Assembly: GCF_001458595.1 (NCBI RefSeq)
Contig: NZ_LN890327.1
Coordinates: 768,761-832,268 of the forward strand
Source of the DNA: Clostridium neonatale
GTDB taxonomy: Bacteria; Bacillota; Clostridia; Clostridiales; Clostridiaceae
DNA: 63,508 nt
Reading direction: 5' to 3'
The notes beneath the pieces are model-generated. The model did no database searches. It was not told the origin of the DNA and saw only the letters and a program-made list of their open reading frames with translations. The translations under genes and the position numbers were made by a program. Shown here piece by piece: positions 45,195 through 54,273 of the stretch; the stretch's first letter is position 1, and every line of letters begins with the position of its first letter.

Positions 45195-45998
45195 ATGAAT
45201 TCTGAGAAAGAAACAAGAGTAATTTTAACAAGAGAGGATTTAATAAATGGTTTAAAAAAATGCGGTGTTTCAGAAGGGCAAAATATAATGGTTCATACAT
45301 CACTAAAGAAGCTGGGATTTGTTGTAGGAGGAGCTGAAACTGTAATAAGAGCACTTATTGACATAGTGGGAGAAGAAGGCACAATAATGATGCCAACACA
45401 GACTTGGAAAAATCTAGATCCAATTAAAGGCGTTCATTGGGAGGAACCAGAAGAATGGTATGATATTATAAGAGAAAATTGGCCTGCATATGATAAAAAT
45501 GTAACACCAGCTATTGGTATGGGAGCAGTTGCAGAATTATTTGCAAAATGGCCAGGTGTTAAGCGATCTGATCATCCTGCAAGATCCGTTGCAGCTTATG
45601 GAAAGAATGCAGAATATCTAACAAAAGATCATGATTTGAGTAATATTTTTGGAGAAAATTCTCCAATAGATAAGCTTTATAAGTTAGATGGATATATTCT
45701 TTTAATTGGTGTCGGATATGACAAAAATACATCATTTCATTTATCCGAAACAATAGCAGATTTTAAAGGAAAGAAATTTACCAATGAAAGCAGTGCCATA
45801 ATGATTGATGGAAAAAGAGAATGGGTTACTTATAACACCCAAGATGTTGATGATAGTGATTTTATTCAAATGGGACAAGAATATGATAAAGAAATGAATA
45901 TTAATATTCATAGAGTTGGAAATGCAGAAGTAAGGCTAATAAGGCAAAGATTATTAGTGGATTGGGCTACTAAATGGATGGAGAAGAATAGAAAATAA
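45195..45998 (+). CDS. Aminoglycoside N(3)-acetyltransferase family protein
   Basis: A 267-residue member of the AAC(3)/antibiotic N-acetyltransferase family (also YokD). It shows the family's opening NIMVHTSLKKLGFVVGGAET, the segment GEEGTIMMPTQTW, the active-site region SDHPARSVAAYGKNAEYLT and the conserved His in DKNTSFHLSE. Homologues acetylate the 3-amino group of 2-deoxystreptamine aminoglycosides using acetyl-CoA, but chromosomal clostridial copies may act on other amines. Whether this one confers resistance cannot be told from sequence. GGGGAGTG precedes the ATG. A terminator follows. Confidence 0.85.
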   Translation: MNSEKETRVILTREDLINGLKKCGVSEGQNIMVHTSLKKLGFVVGGAETVIRALIDIVGEEGTIMMPTQTWKNLDPIKGVHWEEPEEWYDIIRENWPAYDKNVTPAIGMGAVAELFAKWPGVKRSDHPARSVAAYGKNAEYLTKDHDLSNIFGENSPIDKLYKLDGYILLIGVGYDKNTSFHLSETIADFKGKKFTNESSAIMIDGKREWVTYNTQDVDDSDFIQMGQEYDKEMNINIHRVGNAEVRLIRQRLLVDWATKWMEKNRK

Positions 45999-46050
45999 TT
46001 TGTAAAAGTAAGAAATGATAATTGAATATATAATTAATATTTAATTTAAA

Positions 46051-46093
46051 AGAGAACTAATAGGAAATAAAGTGTAATTACTATTAGTTCTCT
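46051..46093. terminator. Bidirectional terminator
   Basis: A perfect 13-bp stem AGAGAACTAATAG (46051-46063) / CTATTAGTTCTCT (46081-46093) between convergent acetyltransferase and mgsA genes. Confidence 0.85.
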
Positions 46094-46111
46094 AGTTTAA
46101 TTTTATTAATA

Positions 46112-46471
46112 CTAAAATTGTGTAATTATAAGTTCAGCAGTAGCTATATTAGTAACTACAGGAACATTATGTACATCACATACTCTAAGTAAGGCAGAAA
46201 CATCAGGCTCATGAGGTTGAGCAGTAAGAGGATCTCTTAAAAAGATTACTAAATCTATTTTACCTTCTGCAATACGTCCACCTAATTGTTGATCTCCACC
46301 ATATGGTCCAGATAGATATCGTTTAACTTCAAGTCCAGTGGCTTCTGAAATCTTCTTACCAGTAGTCCCAGTAGCGACTAATTCATATTTAGCTAATGTT
46401 TCTGTGTGTTTTTTAGAAAACTCAATCATTTCTTCTTTTTTCTTATCATGAGCTATCAATGCAATTTTCAT
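46112..46471 (-). CDS. mgsA: Methylglyoxal synthase
   Basis: A 119-residue enzyme converting dihydroxyacetone phosphate to methylglyoxal and phosphate, a bypass that relieves phosphate-limited glycolysis. [18 protein letters not shown], the phosphate-binding ATGTTGKKI, the catalytic-Asp segment [16 protein letters not shown] and [14 protein letters not shown] are all diagnostic. The frame can be extended to 46492, but AGGAGG lies within that extension, seven bases before the ATG at 46471. It is followed on the same strand, upstream, by the P1 peptidase gene, whose stop lies 46 bases before this start, so the two may share a transcript. Confidence 0.95.
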   Translation of the reverse strand: MKIALIAHDKKKEEMIEFSKKHTETLAKYELVATGTTGKKISEATGLEVKRYLSGPYGGDQQLGGRIAEGKIDLVIFLRDPLTAQPHEPDVSALLRVCDVHNVPVVTNIATAELIITQF

Positions 46472-46516
46472 AGTTTGTCCTCCTAAAAGCAATTATTAAT
46501 ACGTTTTCTTAAGTTA

Positions 46517-47560
46517 TTATATCATATTATTTAGGAATTCGTTTATACTATATTTTGTTTTTTTATCAAATCCAGTTACGGTATCAGATGCTAACAGTGA
46601 TTTTAGAACAGCTTCTTCAGTAGCTTCTGCAACAGCTCTAAAAGCTTTATCTATAGAATTTTCATTTAGGATATTAATATTTATAATATCATTTTTTTCT
46701 GAATGATGTATTGTATTAGCTGTAGAGAATCCAATCATAACTTCACCACTACCATGTCCAATAAATGAACCAGTTCTTGCAAGCCCAACGCTGGCACGTT
46801 TTATTATTCTTTTAAGTTGTCTATCACTTACTGGCATATCTGTTGCAATAATCATTATTATTGAACCTTTATCTACTACATTTGTTTCAATATATTCCCT
46901 TAATTTGCTTCCAATGTTATTGTTATCTACGATTAAATCATCTAATATGCCATGATTTGATTGTACTAGGACTCCAAGTGTATATTTATTTCCATCTAAT
47001 TCAATTATGCGTGATGATGAGCCGATTCCACCTTTTAATCCATAACATACAGTACCTTTTCCGGCACCTACATCGCCTTCATCAAAATTAGAACATGCAT
47101 TTTCTATTGCTTTAAAAACATGTTCTTTATGCACAGCTCTTTCTTGGATGTTATTTAAGCCACTATCATTACATTCACATACTACAGGATTGATTGAACG
47201 AATATCTATATTTTCTTTTTTACATGTTTTAATCATGTATTCTATGATAGCGTCATGAACAAGACCAACGTTTAATGTATTAGTTATGGTTATTGGTGTT
47301 TCTAATGTTCCAAGTTCATCTATCTGCACAAGTCCTAAACTCTTGCCAAACCCATTTAAAACAAAAGAAGAAGCTATAAGTTTATTTTCAAAGATGTTAT
47401 TTTCACTAGGAATTATAACAGTTACTCCAGTTTTGTGCTCTTCATTATCAAGAGTACAATGCCCAACCTTTATGCCAGGCACATCAGATATTTTATTTAA
47501 AGGTCCTTTTGGAAGTTTTCCAATTTCAATATTATAATCATTCAAAGATTTACTATTCAT
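46517..47560 (-). CDS. P1-family (DmpA-type) aminopeptidase
   Basis: A 347-residue self-processing N-terminal nucleophile peptidase of the DmpA / L-aminopeptidase D-esterase family. The text NKISDVPGIKVGHCTLD, VGAGKGTVCYGLKGGIGSSS and RASVGLARTGSFIGHGSGE is typical; autocleavage before the Ser of HGSGE would release the nucleophile. The ribosome site is unusual: the only AAGGAG lies about 40 bases upstream of the ATG. A hairpin TGAGAA..TTCTCA lies between them and could bring the two together. Substrates of homologues are short peptides and D-amino acid esters or amides. Confidence 0.88.
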   Translation of the reverse strand: MNSKSLNDYNIEIGKLPKGPLNKISDVPGIKVGHCTLDNEEHKTGVTVIIPSENNIFENKLIASSFVLNGFGKSLGLVQIDELGTLETPITITNTLNVGLVHDAIIEYMIKTCKKENIDIRSINPVVCECNDSGLNNIQERAVHKEHVFKAIENACSNFDEGDVGAGKGTVCYGLKGGIGSSSRIIELDGNKYTLGVLVQSNHGILDDLIVDNNNIGSKLREYIETNVVDKGSIIMIIATDMPVSDRQLKRIIKRASVGLARTGSFIGHGSGEVMIGFSTANTIHHSEKNDIININILNENSIDKAFRAVAEATEEAVLKSLLASDTVTGFDKKTKYSINEFLNNMI

Positions 47561-47936
47561 ATCTAATTATGAGAACATAATTATTTATATTCTCAATAAT
47601 TCACTCCTTTCTTATTTAGAAACTTTCTTTTATTTGTTTAGAAGAAATGTATATAAATAATAGTACACTAATTTAAAGAAAAATGTACTATGATAAAATA
47701 AATTAAGAAGATAATTAATTTATTCGTTTATGTAAGTTATAAAATTAATAATAATTATTATATATATGTTGAAAATTTAATTCTTCAACAAATTAAGCAA
47801 CTGTTATGTAATTTGTATGTGGATTATTTTTTAAAAGAATATATATACTATTGTATTTTTAGTTTTTATGATACAATATTCATTTATCTTACTTGTTAAA
47901 ATATGTTATTTGTTATTTTTTAAGGAGGTGCAAGAT
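47561..47936. other. 376-base divergent intergenic region
   Basis: No gene or RNA motif is recognisable; the region is over 75 percent A+T. It must hold the promoters for the P1 peptidase (- strand) and HelD (+ strand). The frame of the helicase extends back to 47868, but the ribosome site excludes that extension. Confidence 0.5.
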
Positions 47937-50210
47937 ATGGATGAAATATTATTGGAAGAGCAGAGAGTGTTAGAGGACAAAAGAAAATTAATAAAGAATG
48001 AGATTAATTTTAAAAGCAATAGATTAGAAGAGGTAGCAACCAAATTGAGTCAGCTTGTAAAAGAAGTGAAAGGAAGTTATAGCGTAGAAAAAGAAACTTT
48101 TAAGGTATTAAAAGAATCTTTGGAAAAAGAAATAGGGAATTATACTGAAGCAATAAATAATCCATACTTTGGAAGAATTGATTTTAAAGAAAACGGAAAT
48201 TTTGAAGAGACAATATATATAGGAAAGAATGGAATAAGTAATACAAAAGATGTTGAAGAAATAGTAGTTGACTGGAGAGCACCAGTTGCTGATTTATATT
48301 ATAGTGGAACATCAAAAGAGTCATATTATAAATCGCCTAAAGGCATTATTGAAGGAAAGCTAGAAACTAAACGAAAGTTCTTATTTAATAATGATGAAAT
48401 CGAAAAAGTTTTTGATGAGGCTATTGATCAAATAATGGTAAGTGGTGAAGAAGGAAAAGAGTTAGTGGATGAATTTCTAAAGATAAATTTAGAAGCTAAT
48501 ACTGGAAAAAAACTTAAAGAAGTAGTATCAACTATACAAAAGGAACAAAATGAAATAATAAGATGGCCTAAAAACTTACCTATAATAGTTCAAGGGTCAG
48601 CAGGCTCTGGAAAAACAACAATAGCATTACATAGATTGGCATACCTTATATACAGATATAATGAAAATTTAAAAGGTGAAGATATATTAGTTTTAGCACC
48701 AAATAAATTGTTCTTAAATTACATTTCAGACATTCTACCAAGTTTAGATGTTAGTGAGGTTAAACAAAACACCTTTGAAGACCTGATGTTATCCAAGTTA
48801 AAGATTAAATTAGAAGTATATGATAAAGATAAAAAAATCAAACAGATATTAAATGAAAAAGATGAGTTTAAGAAAAAACTGATATTAAATTCTAGTAAAG
48901 TGAAAGGAACATTAGTTTATAAAAAAATGCTTGAAAGATTTATTAAATTAATTGAGCATATAAGCTTTGACATAAAAGATATTAGAGTTAAAGAAGAAGT
49001 ATTATTTGATAAGAAGTATATTGAAAAACTCTACAAAAATGACTTTAAGATGCATCCTATAAATAAAAGAAAAGATGAAATAAAAAAATATCTGCAATTG
49101 AATTTGAAAAACAAAGTTGAAGTTACATTAGCAGCTATAGATGAAAAATATGACTTTAAGGTTTTAGAGATCAAAAGAGAACATAAAGATATTGAAAAAA
49201 GAAGAAAATTTTTGATTGATATATATGATGAAAGGGATATGCTAAAAGAAAGTGTAAAAAAGAATGCAAAAAGAGAATTTAATGCTTATTTTAAAGAGTG
49301 GAAATCAATAAATTCTAGTGACTTATATAAAGAATTTTTTAATAATGAAGAGCTTTTTGATAGTGCGACAGCAGGGAGAATACCTAAAGTATTAGAACAA
49401 TATATGAAAAGTGAATTTGATAATAATATAAAAAATAACATTATAGATGAAGATGATTTAGCACCTTTATACTATATAAAAATATTAATTGATGGGATAA
49501 GTGATGAAGAAAGATTTAAACATATCGTAGTTGATGAAGTTCAAGATTATAGCATGTTTCAATTAGATGTAATAAGAAATTTAGCTATAGGAAATTCTTT
49601 AACTTTAGTAGGAGATTTAGCACAGGGAATTTATTATTATAAGGGAATAAATTCATGGGATGAATTAATAAAAGACGTATTTAATAGTGAGGCTACATAT
49701 GTACAGCTTAGCCAAAGTTACCGTTCAACTGTGGAAATTATAGATTTTGCATCAAAGGTTTTAAACTCACAAAATCTTAATATTAAAGAATGTAAGCCGG
49801 TTTTAAGGCATGGTGAAAAACCAAAAATAATAGAAGTTAAAATAGAAGAAGAGTATGTAACAGAGATAGAAAATATAATAAAACTTTTAAAAGAAAATAA
49901 TAAAAGTAGTATGGCTGTTATAACAAAAGACGATAAAGAGGCAAATAATTTTTATAGAATATTACAGAAAAATAGTAAATATAAATTTGGAATTGTTACA
50001 GAAAAAAATGATAAATGTGAAGAAGATTTTTTAATAATTCCATCATATTTAACAAAGGGGTTAGAGTTTGACTGTACAATACTATTGAATCCAAGTGAAG
50101 ATAGCTATAGTGAAAGTTTATTAGATAAAAAACTATTATATGTTTCATTAACAAGAGCATTGCACATGGAATTTATAATAAAGCTAGATAGTATAACTAA
50201 ACTCATATAA
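47937..50210 (+). CDS. helD: HelD-type UvrD-like helicase (RNA polymerase recycling factor)
   Basis: A 757-residue superfamily 1 ATPase. The N-terminal coiled coil (about 1-75, LLEEQRVLEDKRKLIKNEIN) is the arm that enters the RNA polymerase secondary channel in HelD. Then come the family text VDWRAPVADLYYSGTSKESY, Walker A GSAGSGKTTIALHRL, the long HelD-specific insertion, motif II VVDEVQDYSMFQLD, motif III GDLAQGIYYYKGI, motif IV region QLSQSYRSTVEI and motif VI LYVSLTRALH. HelD frees stalled RNA polymerase from DNA or nucleic acids. The ribosome site AAGGAGGTG fixes the start at 47937. The gene is monocistronic. Confidence 0.92.
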   Translation: MDEILLEEQRVLEDKRKLIKNEINFKSNRLEEVATKLSQLVKEVKGSYSVEKETFKVLKESLEKEIGNYTEAINNPYFGRIDFKENGNFEETIYIGKNGISNTKDVEEIVVDWRAPVADLYYSGTSKESYYKSPKGIIEGKLETKRKFLFNNDEIEKVFDEAIDQIMVSGEEGKELVDEFLKINLEANTGKKLKEVVSTIQKEQNEIIRWPKNLPIIVQGSAGSGKTTIALHRLAYLIYRYNENLKGEDILVLAPNKLFLNYISDILPSLDVSEVKQNTFEDLMLSKLKIKLEVYDKDKKIKQILNEKDEFKKKLILNSSKVKGTLVYKKMLERFIKLIEHISFDIKDIRVKEEVLFDKKYIEKLYKNDFKMHPINKRKDEIKKYLQLNLKNKVEVTLAAIDEKYDFKVLEIKREHKDIEKRRKFLIDIYDERDMLKESVKKNAKREFNAYFKEWKSINSSDLYKEFFNNEELFDSATAGRIPKVLEQYMKSEFDNNIKNNIIDEDDLAPLYYIKILIDGISDEERFKHIVVDEVQDYSMFQLDVIRNLAIGNSLTLVGDLAQGIYYYKGINSWDELIKDVFNSEATYVQLSQSYRSTVEIIDFASKVLNSQNLNIKECKPVLRHGEKPKIIEVKIEEEYVTEIENIIKLLKENNKSSMAVITKDDKEANNFYRILQKNSKYKFGIVTEKNDKCEEDFLIIPSYLTKGLEFDCTILLNPSEDSYSESLLDKKLLYVSLTRALHMEFIIKLDSITKLI

Positions 50211-50367
50211 TGTGAAAATAATATTGCATAATATATATTGAATGATATACTTAGTTTTAAAGAAATTTATTATAATATTATAATATAAAATATAGGATAT
50301 AATTCTAATAGATGCAATAAACAATAGACAAAATATTTTAATATATAGAATTTAAGAGGAGAGTAAA

Positions 50368-51225
50368 ATGGCAGTAAAAATAATAACTGATAGTACTAGT
50401 TATATACCAAAAGAATTGGCTAAAGAACTAGATATAACTGTAGTATCATTGAATGTTATTTTAAATGGAGAAAGTTATAAGGAAATTGATTTAGAAAATA
50501 AAGAATTTTATAAGAAAATGGATTTAAGCGGAGAAATACCAACATCATCTCAACCGGGAATGGATGAATTGTTAAAAGTATTTAAAGACAAAATAGATAA
50601 TGGTGATGAGGTGTTTGCTATATTTATTTCAGCTAAAATGAGTGGAACGTATTCAAGTGCTCATTTAGTAAAAAATATGATTTTAGAAGATTATAAAGAT
50701 GCAAGTATTGAAATTTTTGATTCAAGTACAAATAGTATGCAGATGGGATTCATAGCATTAGAAGCTGCGAAAGCTGCAATGAGCGGGAAAACAATGGAAG
50801 AAGTTATGAAAGTAGCTGAAAGTGTTAAAGAGAATAGTAGATTTCTTTTTGTTCCAGATACTCTTAAGTATTTACAAAAGGGTGGAAGAATAGGAAAGGC
50901 ATCAGCAATTTTAGGTGGTATATTTCAAATTAAACCAATCCTTACAGTGGAAAACGGAGAAACAACAGTATTTGAGAAAGTAAGAACTAAAAAGAAAGCT
51001 GTAGACTCAATTTTAAATAAGGTTTTAGAAGACTGTAACAATAAGGGAATTGGAGATGTTATAGTACATCATATTAATTGTGAAGATGAAGGAATGGAAC
51101 TTGCTAAAAAATTAGAAGAAAAGCTTAATATACATGTAGGTATACAATCTATTGGACCAGTTATTGGTGTTCATGTAGGACCAGGGGCTATTGGAGTTGC
51201 ATATTTTAATAAGAGTAACAATTAG
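50368..51225 (+). CDS. DegV family fatty-acid-binding protein
   Basis: A 285-residue DegV protein. It opens MAVKIITDSTSYIPKELAKE, with the conserved TDST; PTSSQPGMDE and SAKMSGTYSSAHL line the fatty-acid head-group site, and the second domain carries RFLFVPDTLKYLQKGGRIGK. FakB members of this family present exogenous fatty acids to the kinase FakA; other DegV proteins have no known job. The gene is alone between HelD and rpiA, with its own AGAGGAGAG site and a strong terminator, so no FakA partner is nearby. Confidence 0.92.
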   Translation: MAVKIITDSTSYIPKELAKELDITVVSLNVILNGESYKEIDLENKEFYKKMDLSGEIPTSSQPGMDELLKVFKDKIDNGDEVFAIFISAKMSGTYSSAHLVKNMILEDYKDASIEIFDSSTNSMQMGFIALEAAKAAMSGKTMEEVMKVAESVKENSRFLFVPDTLKYLQKGGRIGKASAILGGIFQIKPILTVENGETTVFEKVRTKKKAVDSILNKVLEDCNNKGIGDVIVHHINCEDEGMELAKKLEEKLNIHVGIQSIGPVIGVHVGPGAIGVAYFNKSNN

Positions 51226-51233
51226 AAATTTTA

Positions 51234-51281
51234 AATAAGTGCTTATCTATATCAATATTAGATAGGCACTTATTTTTTGGT
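51234..51281 (+). terminator. Terminator after the DegV gene
   Basis: The stem AAATAAGTGC.TATCTA / TAGATA.GCACTTATTT, with a TTTTT tail, begins about 9 bases after the stop. Confidence 0.9.
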
Positions 51282-51443
51282 AGAATAATTATTCCATGTT
51301 TTATATTTGTATATTAACTATCTATAATTATAATTTTTATTCAAGAAAAAAAACTTCGTTATAAATTATATTGACGAAATTAATGTGTCGTAATAATATA
51401 AGAGTAAGAAATAAAACTATTATCATATAGAAGGAGTGTAATC

Positions 51444-52112
51444 ATGGATTTAAAAAAGAATTGTGCAAAAGAAGCTTTAAAGTATATTAAAGATAATACA
51501 GTTATAGGACTTGGTGGCGGCCAAACTATATCATATTTAGTGGATTTCATAAAAGAAGAAAAACTAAATGTTAAAGTAGTCACACCGTCAATGAAAACAA
51601 AGATGTTATGTATAAAAAATGGTTTAGAAGTATTGCATACTTTTTCAGTAGATAAAATAGATGTAGCATTTGATGGCTGCAACCATGTTGATAAACATTT
51701 AAATGCATTAAAAAGTGGTGGAGGGATTCATACTAGAGAAAAAATAATTGGAAGTATGGCAAATGACTATATATTACTTGTAGATGAAGAAAAATTTGAA
51801 GAAAAATTATCATTTAAAGATCCAGTTGTGCTTGAAGTACTGGAAGAATCATTAGGATATGTTGAAAGAAAAGTAAGAGAATTAGGTGGTATTCCTGTAG
51901 TAAGATGTAGCAGCATTAAAGATGGATTTACTATTAGTGATGATGGAAATTTATTACTAGATGTTGAGTTTAAAAATATTGAAGATGCAGAAAAACTAAA
52001 TGATGATTTGATAAAAATCTGTGGAGTAGTTGAGACATCATTATTTACACATGTTGTAACAAAAGCAGTTGTTGCAAGTGAAAAAGGGATTAGAGTTATA
52101 TCTAAAAAATAA
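51444..52112 (+). CDS. rpiA: Ribose-5-phosphate isomerase A
   Basis: A 222-residue RpiA, interconverting ribose-5-phosphate and ribulose-5-phosphate. It has the nucleotide-like phosphate loop IGLGGGQTISYLVDF and the active-site stretch DGCNHVDKHLNALKSGGG, HTREK. Lys90 and Glu99 correspond to the catalytic pair of the E. coli enzyme. Asp77 is kept, but the second acid of the usual D-G-A-D-E motif is Asn80, followed by His81. So this is a divergent RpiA, or an enzyme with changed specificity. It starts a same-strand cluster with a sugar-type oxidoreductase and an RpiR regulator. GGAGTG precedes the ATG. Confidence 0.87.
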   Translation: MDLKKNCAKEALKYIKDNTVIGLGGGQTISYLVDFIKEEKLNVKVVTPSMKTKMLCIKNGLEVLHTFSVDKIDVAFDGCNHVDKHLNALKSGGGIHTREKIIGSMANDYILLVDEEKFEEKLSFKDPVVLEVLEESLGYVERKVRELGGIPVVRCSSIKDGFTISDDGNLLLDVEFKNIEDAEKLNDDLIKICGVVETSLFTHVVTKAVVASEKGIRVISKK

Positions 52113-52159
52113 TTGATTATGAATTAGTAATATTAATAAATATATGTGAGGTGTAGAAT

Positions 52160-53128
52160 ATGAAAAAATTAAATTGGGCAATTATAGGACCAGGAACAAT
52201 AGCAAATGAGTTTGCAAAATCTTTAAACGAAGAAGTAGGAGAAGTTTATGGTGTTTGGGGAAGAAAGTTTGATAAAGCTAAAGAGTTTGCAAAAAATCAT
52301 AATGTAAAAAATGTGTATAAGGATCTTAATGAAATGCTTAAAGATGAAAATATTGATGTTGTATACGTAGCAACACCACATTCTAATCATCATGAATATG
52401 TAATTGAAAGTTTAAAAAATAATAAACATGTTATTTGTGAAAAAGCAATAACCGTAAATGGAAAGCAATTAAAGGAAATAAAAGATTTGGCTAATGAAAA
52501 GAATCTAATAGTTACAGAAGCAATGACAATTTTCCATATGCCACTATATAAGAAATTAGGCGAGATTGTTAAGAACGGAGACCTTGGAAAGATAAAGATG
52601 ATACAGGTCAACTTTGGAAGTCTCAAGGAATATGATGTTACAAATAGATTTTTTAGTCCAGATTTAGCTGGTGGAGCATTACTTGATATTGGTACTTATG
52701 CATTATCATATGCAAGATATTTTCTTTCAAGCCAGCCAGAAGAAATATTGACAACAGTTAAAAAGTTTGAAACTGGAGTTGATGAGCAATCAGGAATAAT
52801 ATTAAAAAATAAAGAAGATGAAATGGCAGTCATTTCATTAACAATGAGAGCAAAGCAGCCTAAGAGAGGAATTGTTTGTGGAGAAAAAGCTTATATCACA
52901 GTAGAAAATTTCCCAAGAGCAGAAAAAGCAACAATTACTTATCCTGATGGAAGAGTAGAAACTATAGAATGTGGAGAAACTTCTAAGGCATTAATATATG
53001 AAATCAAAGATATGATTGATTATATTGAGAAGAAAAAAGATAATGATACATTAGAATTATCAACAGATGTAGTAGGTATAATGGATAATGTTAGAGAACA
53101 ATGGGGATTAAAATATACTTTTGAATAA
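52160..53128 (+). CDS. Gfo/Idh/MocA family oxidoreductase
   Basis: A 322-residue NAD(P)-dependent oxidoreductase. The Rossmann start WAIIGPGTIANEFAKS, the segment VYVATPHSNHHEYVIESLKN, and the catalytic-Lys region CEKAITVNGKQLKEI (E-K motif) define the family. The C-terminal part has LAGGALLDIGTYALSYARYF, including the conserved G-G-x-L-x-D-x-G and catalytic His position occupied by Tyr/Ala text. Family members oxidise sugars, inositol or trans-dihydrodiols. It sits 48 bases after rpiA and 46 bases before the RpiR regulator, suggesting a small operon for a phosphorylated sugar. Confidence 0.9.
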   Translation: MKKLNWAIIGPGTIANEFAKSLNEEVGEVYGVWGRKFDKAKEFAKNHNVKNVYKDLNEMLKDENIDVVYVATPHSNHHEYVIESLKNNKHVICEKAITVNGKQLKEIKDLANEKNLIVTEAMTIFHMPLYKKLGEIVKNGDLGKIKMIQVNFGSLKEYDVTNRFFSPDLAGGALLDIGTYALSYARYFLSSQPEEILTTVKKFETGVDEQSGIILKNKEDEMAVISLTMRAKQPKRGIVCGEKAYITVENFPRAEKATITYPDGRVETIECGETSKALIYEIKDMIDYIEKKKDNDTLELSTDVVGIMDNVREQWGLKYTFE

Positions 53129-53173
53129 TTTAATGAAGAGGAAATCTTTCTAAGTAAATAAGGAGAAATGAAA

Positions 53174-54028
53174 GTGTCAAGCAAAGAAAAATCTGTTTTA
53201 GATAAAATATTTCAGGTTTATGATAAGCTTTTTGAAGCGGAAAAAAAGATTGCTGATTATGTTATTAACAATCAAAAAAAAGTTGTAGATATGACTGTTA
53301 GTGAATTAGCAAATGCCAGTAATGCTAGTGAAGCAACTATAATACGATTTTGTAAAAAGTGTGATTTCAAGGGATTTCATCATTTGAAAATAAGTTTAGC
53401 TAAAGAGATGATGAGATCCAGTGAAGAAAGAACTACATCGAATGAGATAAGTATAAACAAAATAGCTCAATCACTTGAAAATATACTAGCCAATAAAATA
53501 GAGGAATTAAAGCAAACCATATCCATAATGGATGAAAAGAATATAAAAGAAATTCTTGATGTAATAAAAAAAGCAAGGACTGTTCAATTTGCAGCAGTTG
53601 GCAATACAATACCTGTTGCTTTAGATGGTGCATATAAATTCAATCAAATTGGAATATCGTCTTTTGCAAATACTATTTATGAAACACAATTAGCTTTTAC
53701 ATGTAATATATCGGAAGGTGATGTAGTTATTGTTATTTCAAATTCTGGATCATCTAAAAAGCTTTTAACACTAGTAAATATGGCTATTGGAAGAAAGGCT
53801 AAAGTAATCTGCATAACTAAACATGAAAATTCAGAACTTGCTAAGTTAAGTGATTATGTAATAAGTGTAGCATCAAGAGAAAAACTATTTTTAGATGAGT
53901 TTAACTTTACAAGGGTTCCTTTTATGGCTGTTATAGAAATATTGTTTTTACTTACAATTTCAAATAAAAAAGATGCTTATGAATGTATGAATAGGCATGA
54001 GCAATGTATGGCGGAAGATAAAATTTAG
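53174..54028 (+). CDS. MurR/RpiR family transcriptional regulator
   Basis: A 284-residue regulator. The N-terminal RpiR helix-turn-helix is VSELANASNASEATIIRFCK followed by KCDFKGFHHLKISLA. The C-terminal SIS domain (about 125-260) binds a phosphosugar: QFAAVGNTIPVALDGAYKFN and VVIVISNSGSSKKLLTL. Two starts are possible: the ATG at 53168 lies only two bases after AAGGAG, while the GTG at 53174 has eight-base spacing and is preferred. It follows rpiA and the oxidoreductase and probably controls them in response to a sugar phosphate. Confidence 0.9.
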   Translation: MSSKEKSVLDKIFQVYDKLFEAEKKIADYVINNQKKVVDMTVSELANASNASEATIIRFCKKCDFKGFHHLKISLAKEMMRSSEERTTSNEISINKIAQSLENILANKIEELKQTISIMDEKNIKEILDVIKKARTVQFAAVGNTIPVALDGAYKFNQIGISSFANTIYETQLAFTCNISEGDVVIVISNSGSSKKLLTLVNMAIGRKAKVICITKHENSELAKLSDYVISVASREKLFLDEFNFTRVPFMAVIEILFLLTISNKKDAYECMNRHEQCMAEDKI

Positions 54029-54088
54029 AAGTATTGTCTCTTTATATTATATAGTGATTTTATATCTAAAATTAATAATTTAATTAAG

Positions 54089-54124
54089 AAAACCTGCTTT
54101 TATCTTAAATAAGCAGGTTTTTTA
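54089..54124 (+). terminator. Terminator of the rpiA cluster
   Basis: The stem AAAACCTGCTT / AAGCAGGTTTT with a T-run lies about 60 bases after the RpiR regulator stop. Confidence 0.9.
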
Positions 54125-54273
54125 TTTTAATATAAACATTTATTGAAATAAATTACAATAAATGTTTTTTAAACAATATAATAAATAAGAATACATAAAA
54201 TGTTAATAAAAATGTAAAACATACGATAATTATAAAGTGACTATATGTTCATGAATATAAAGGAGGATGCTTT

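Noticed and set aside
46861..47537. + strand frames inside the P1 peptidase gene
   Set aside because: They are antisense to a well-supported enzyme with conserved motifs and lack ribosome sites.
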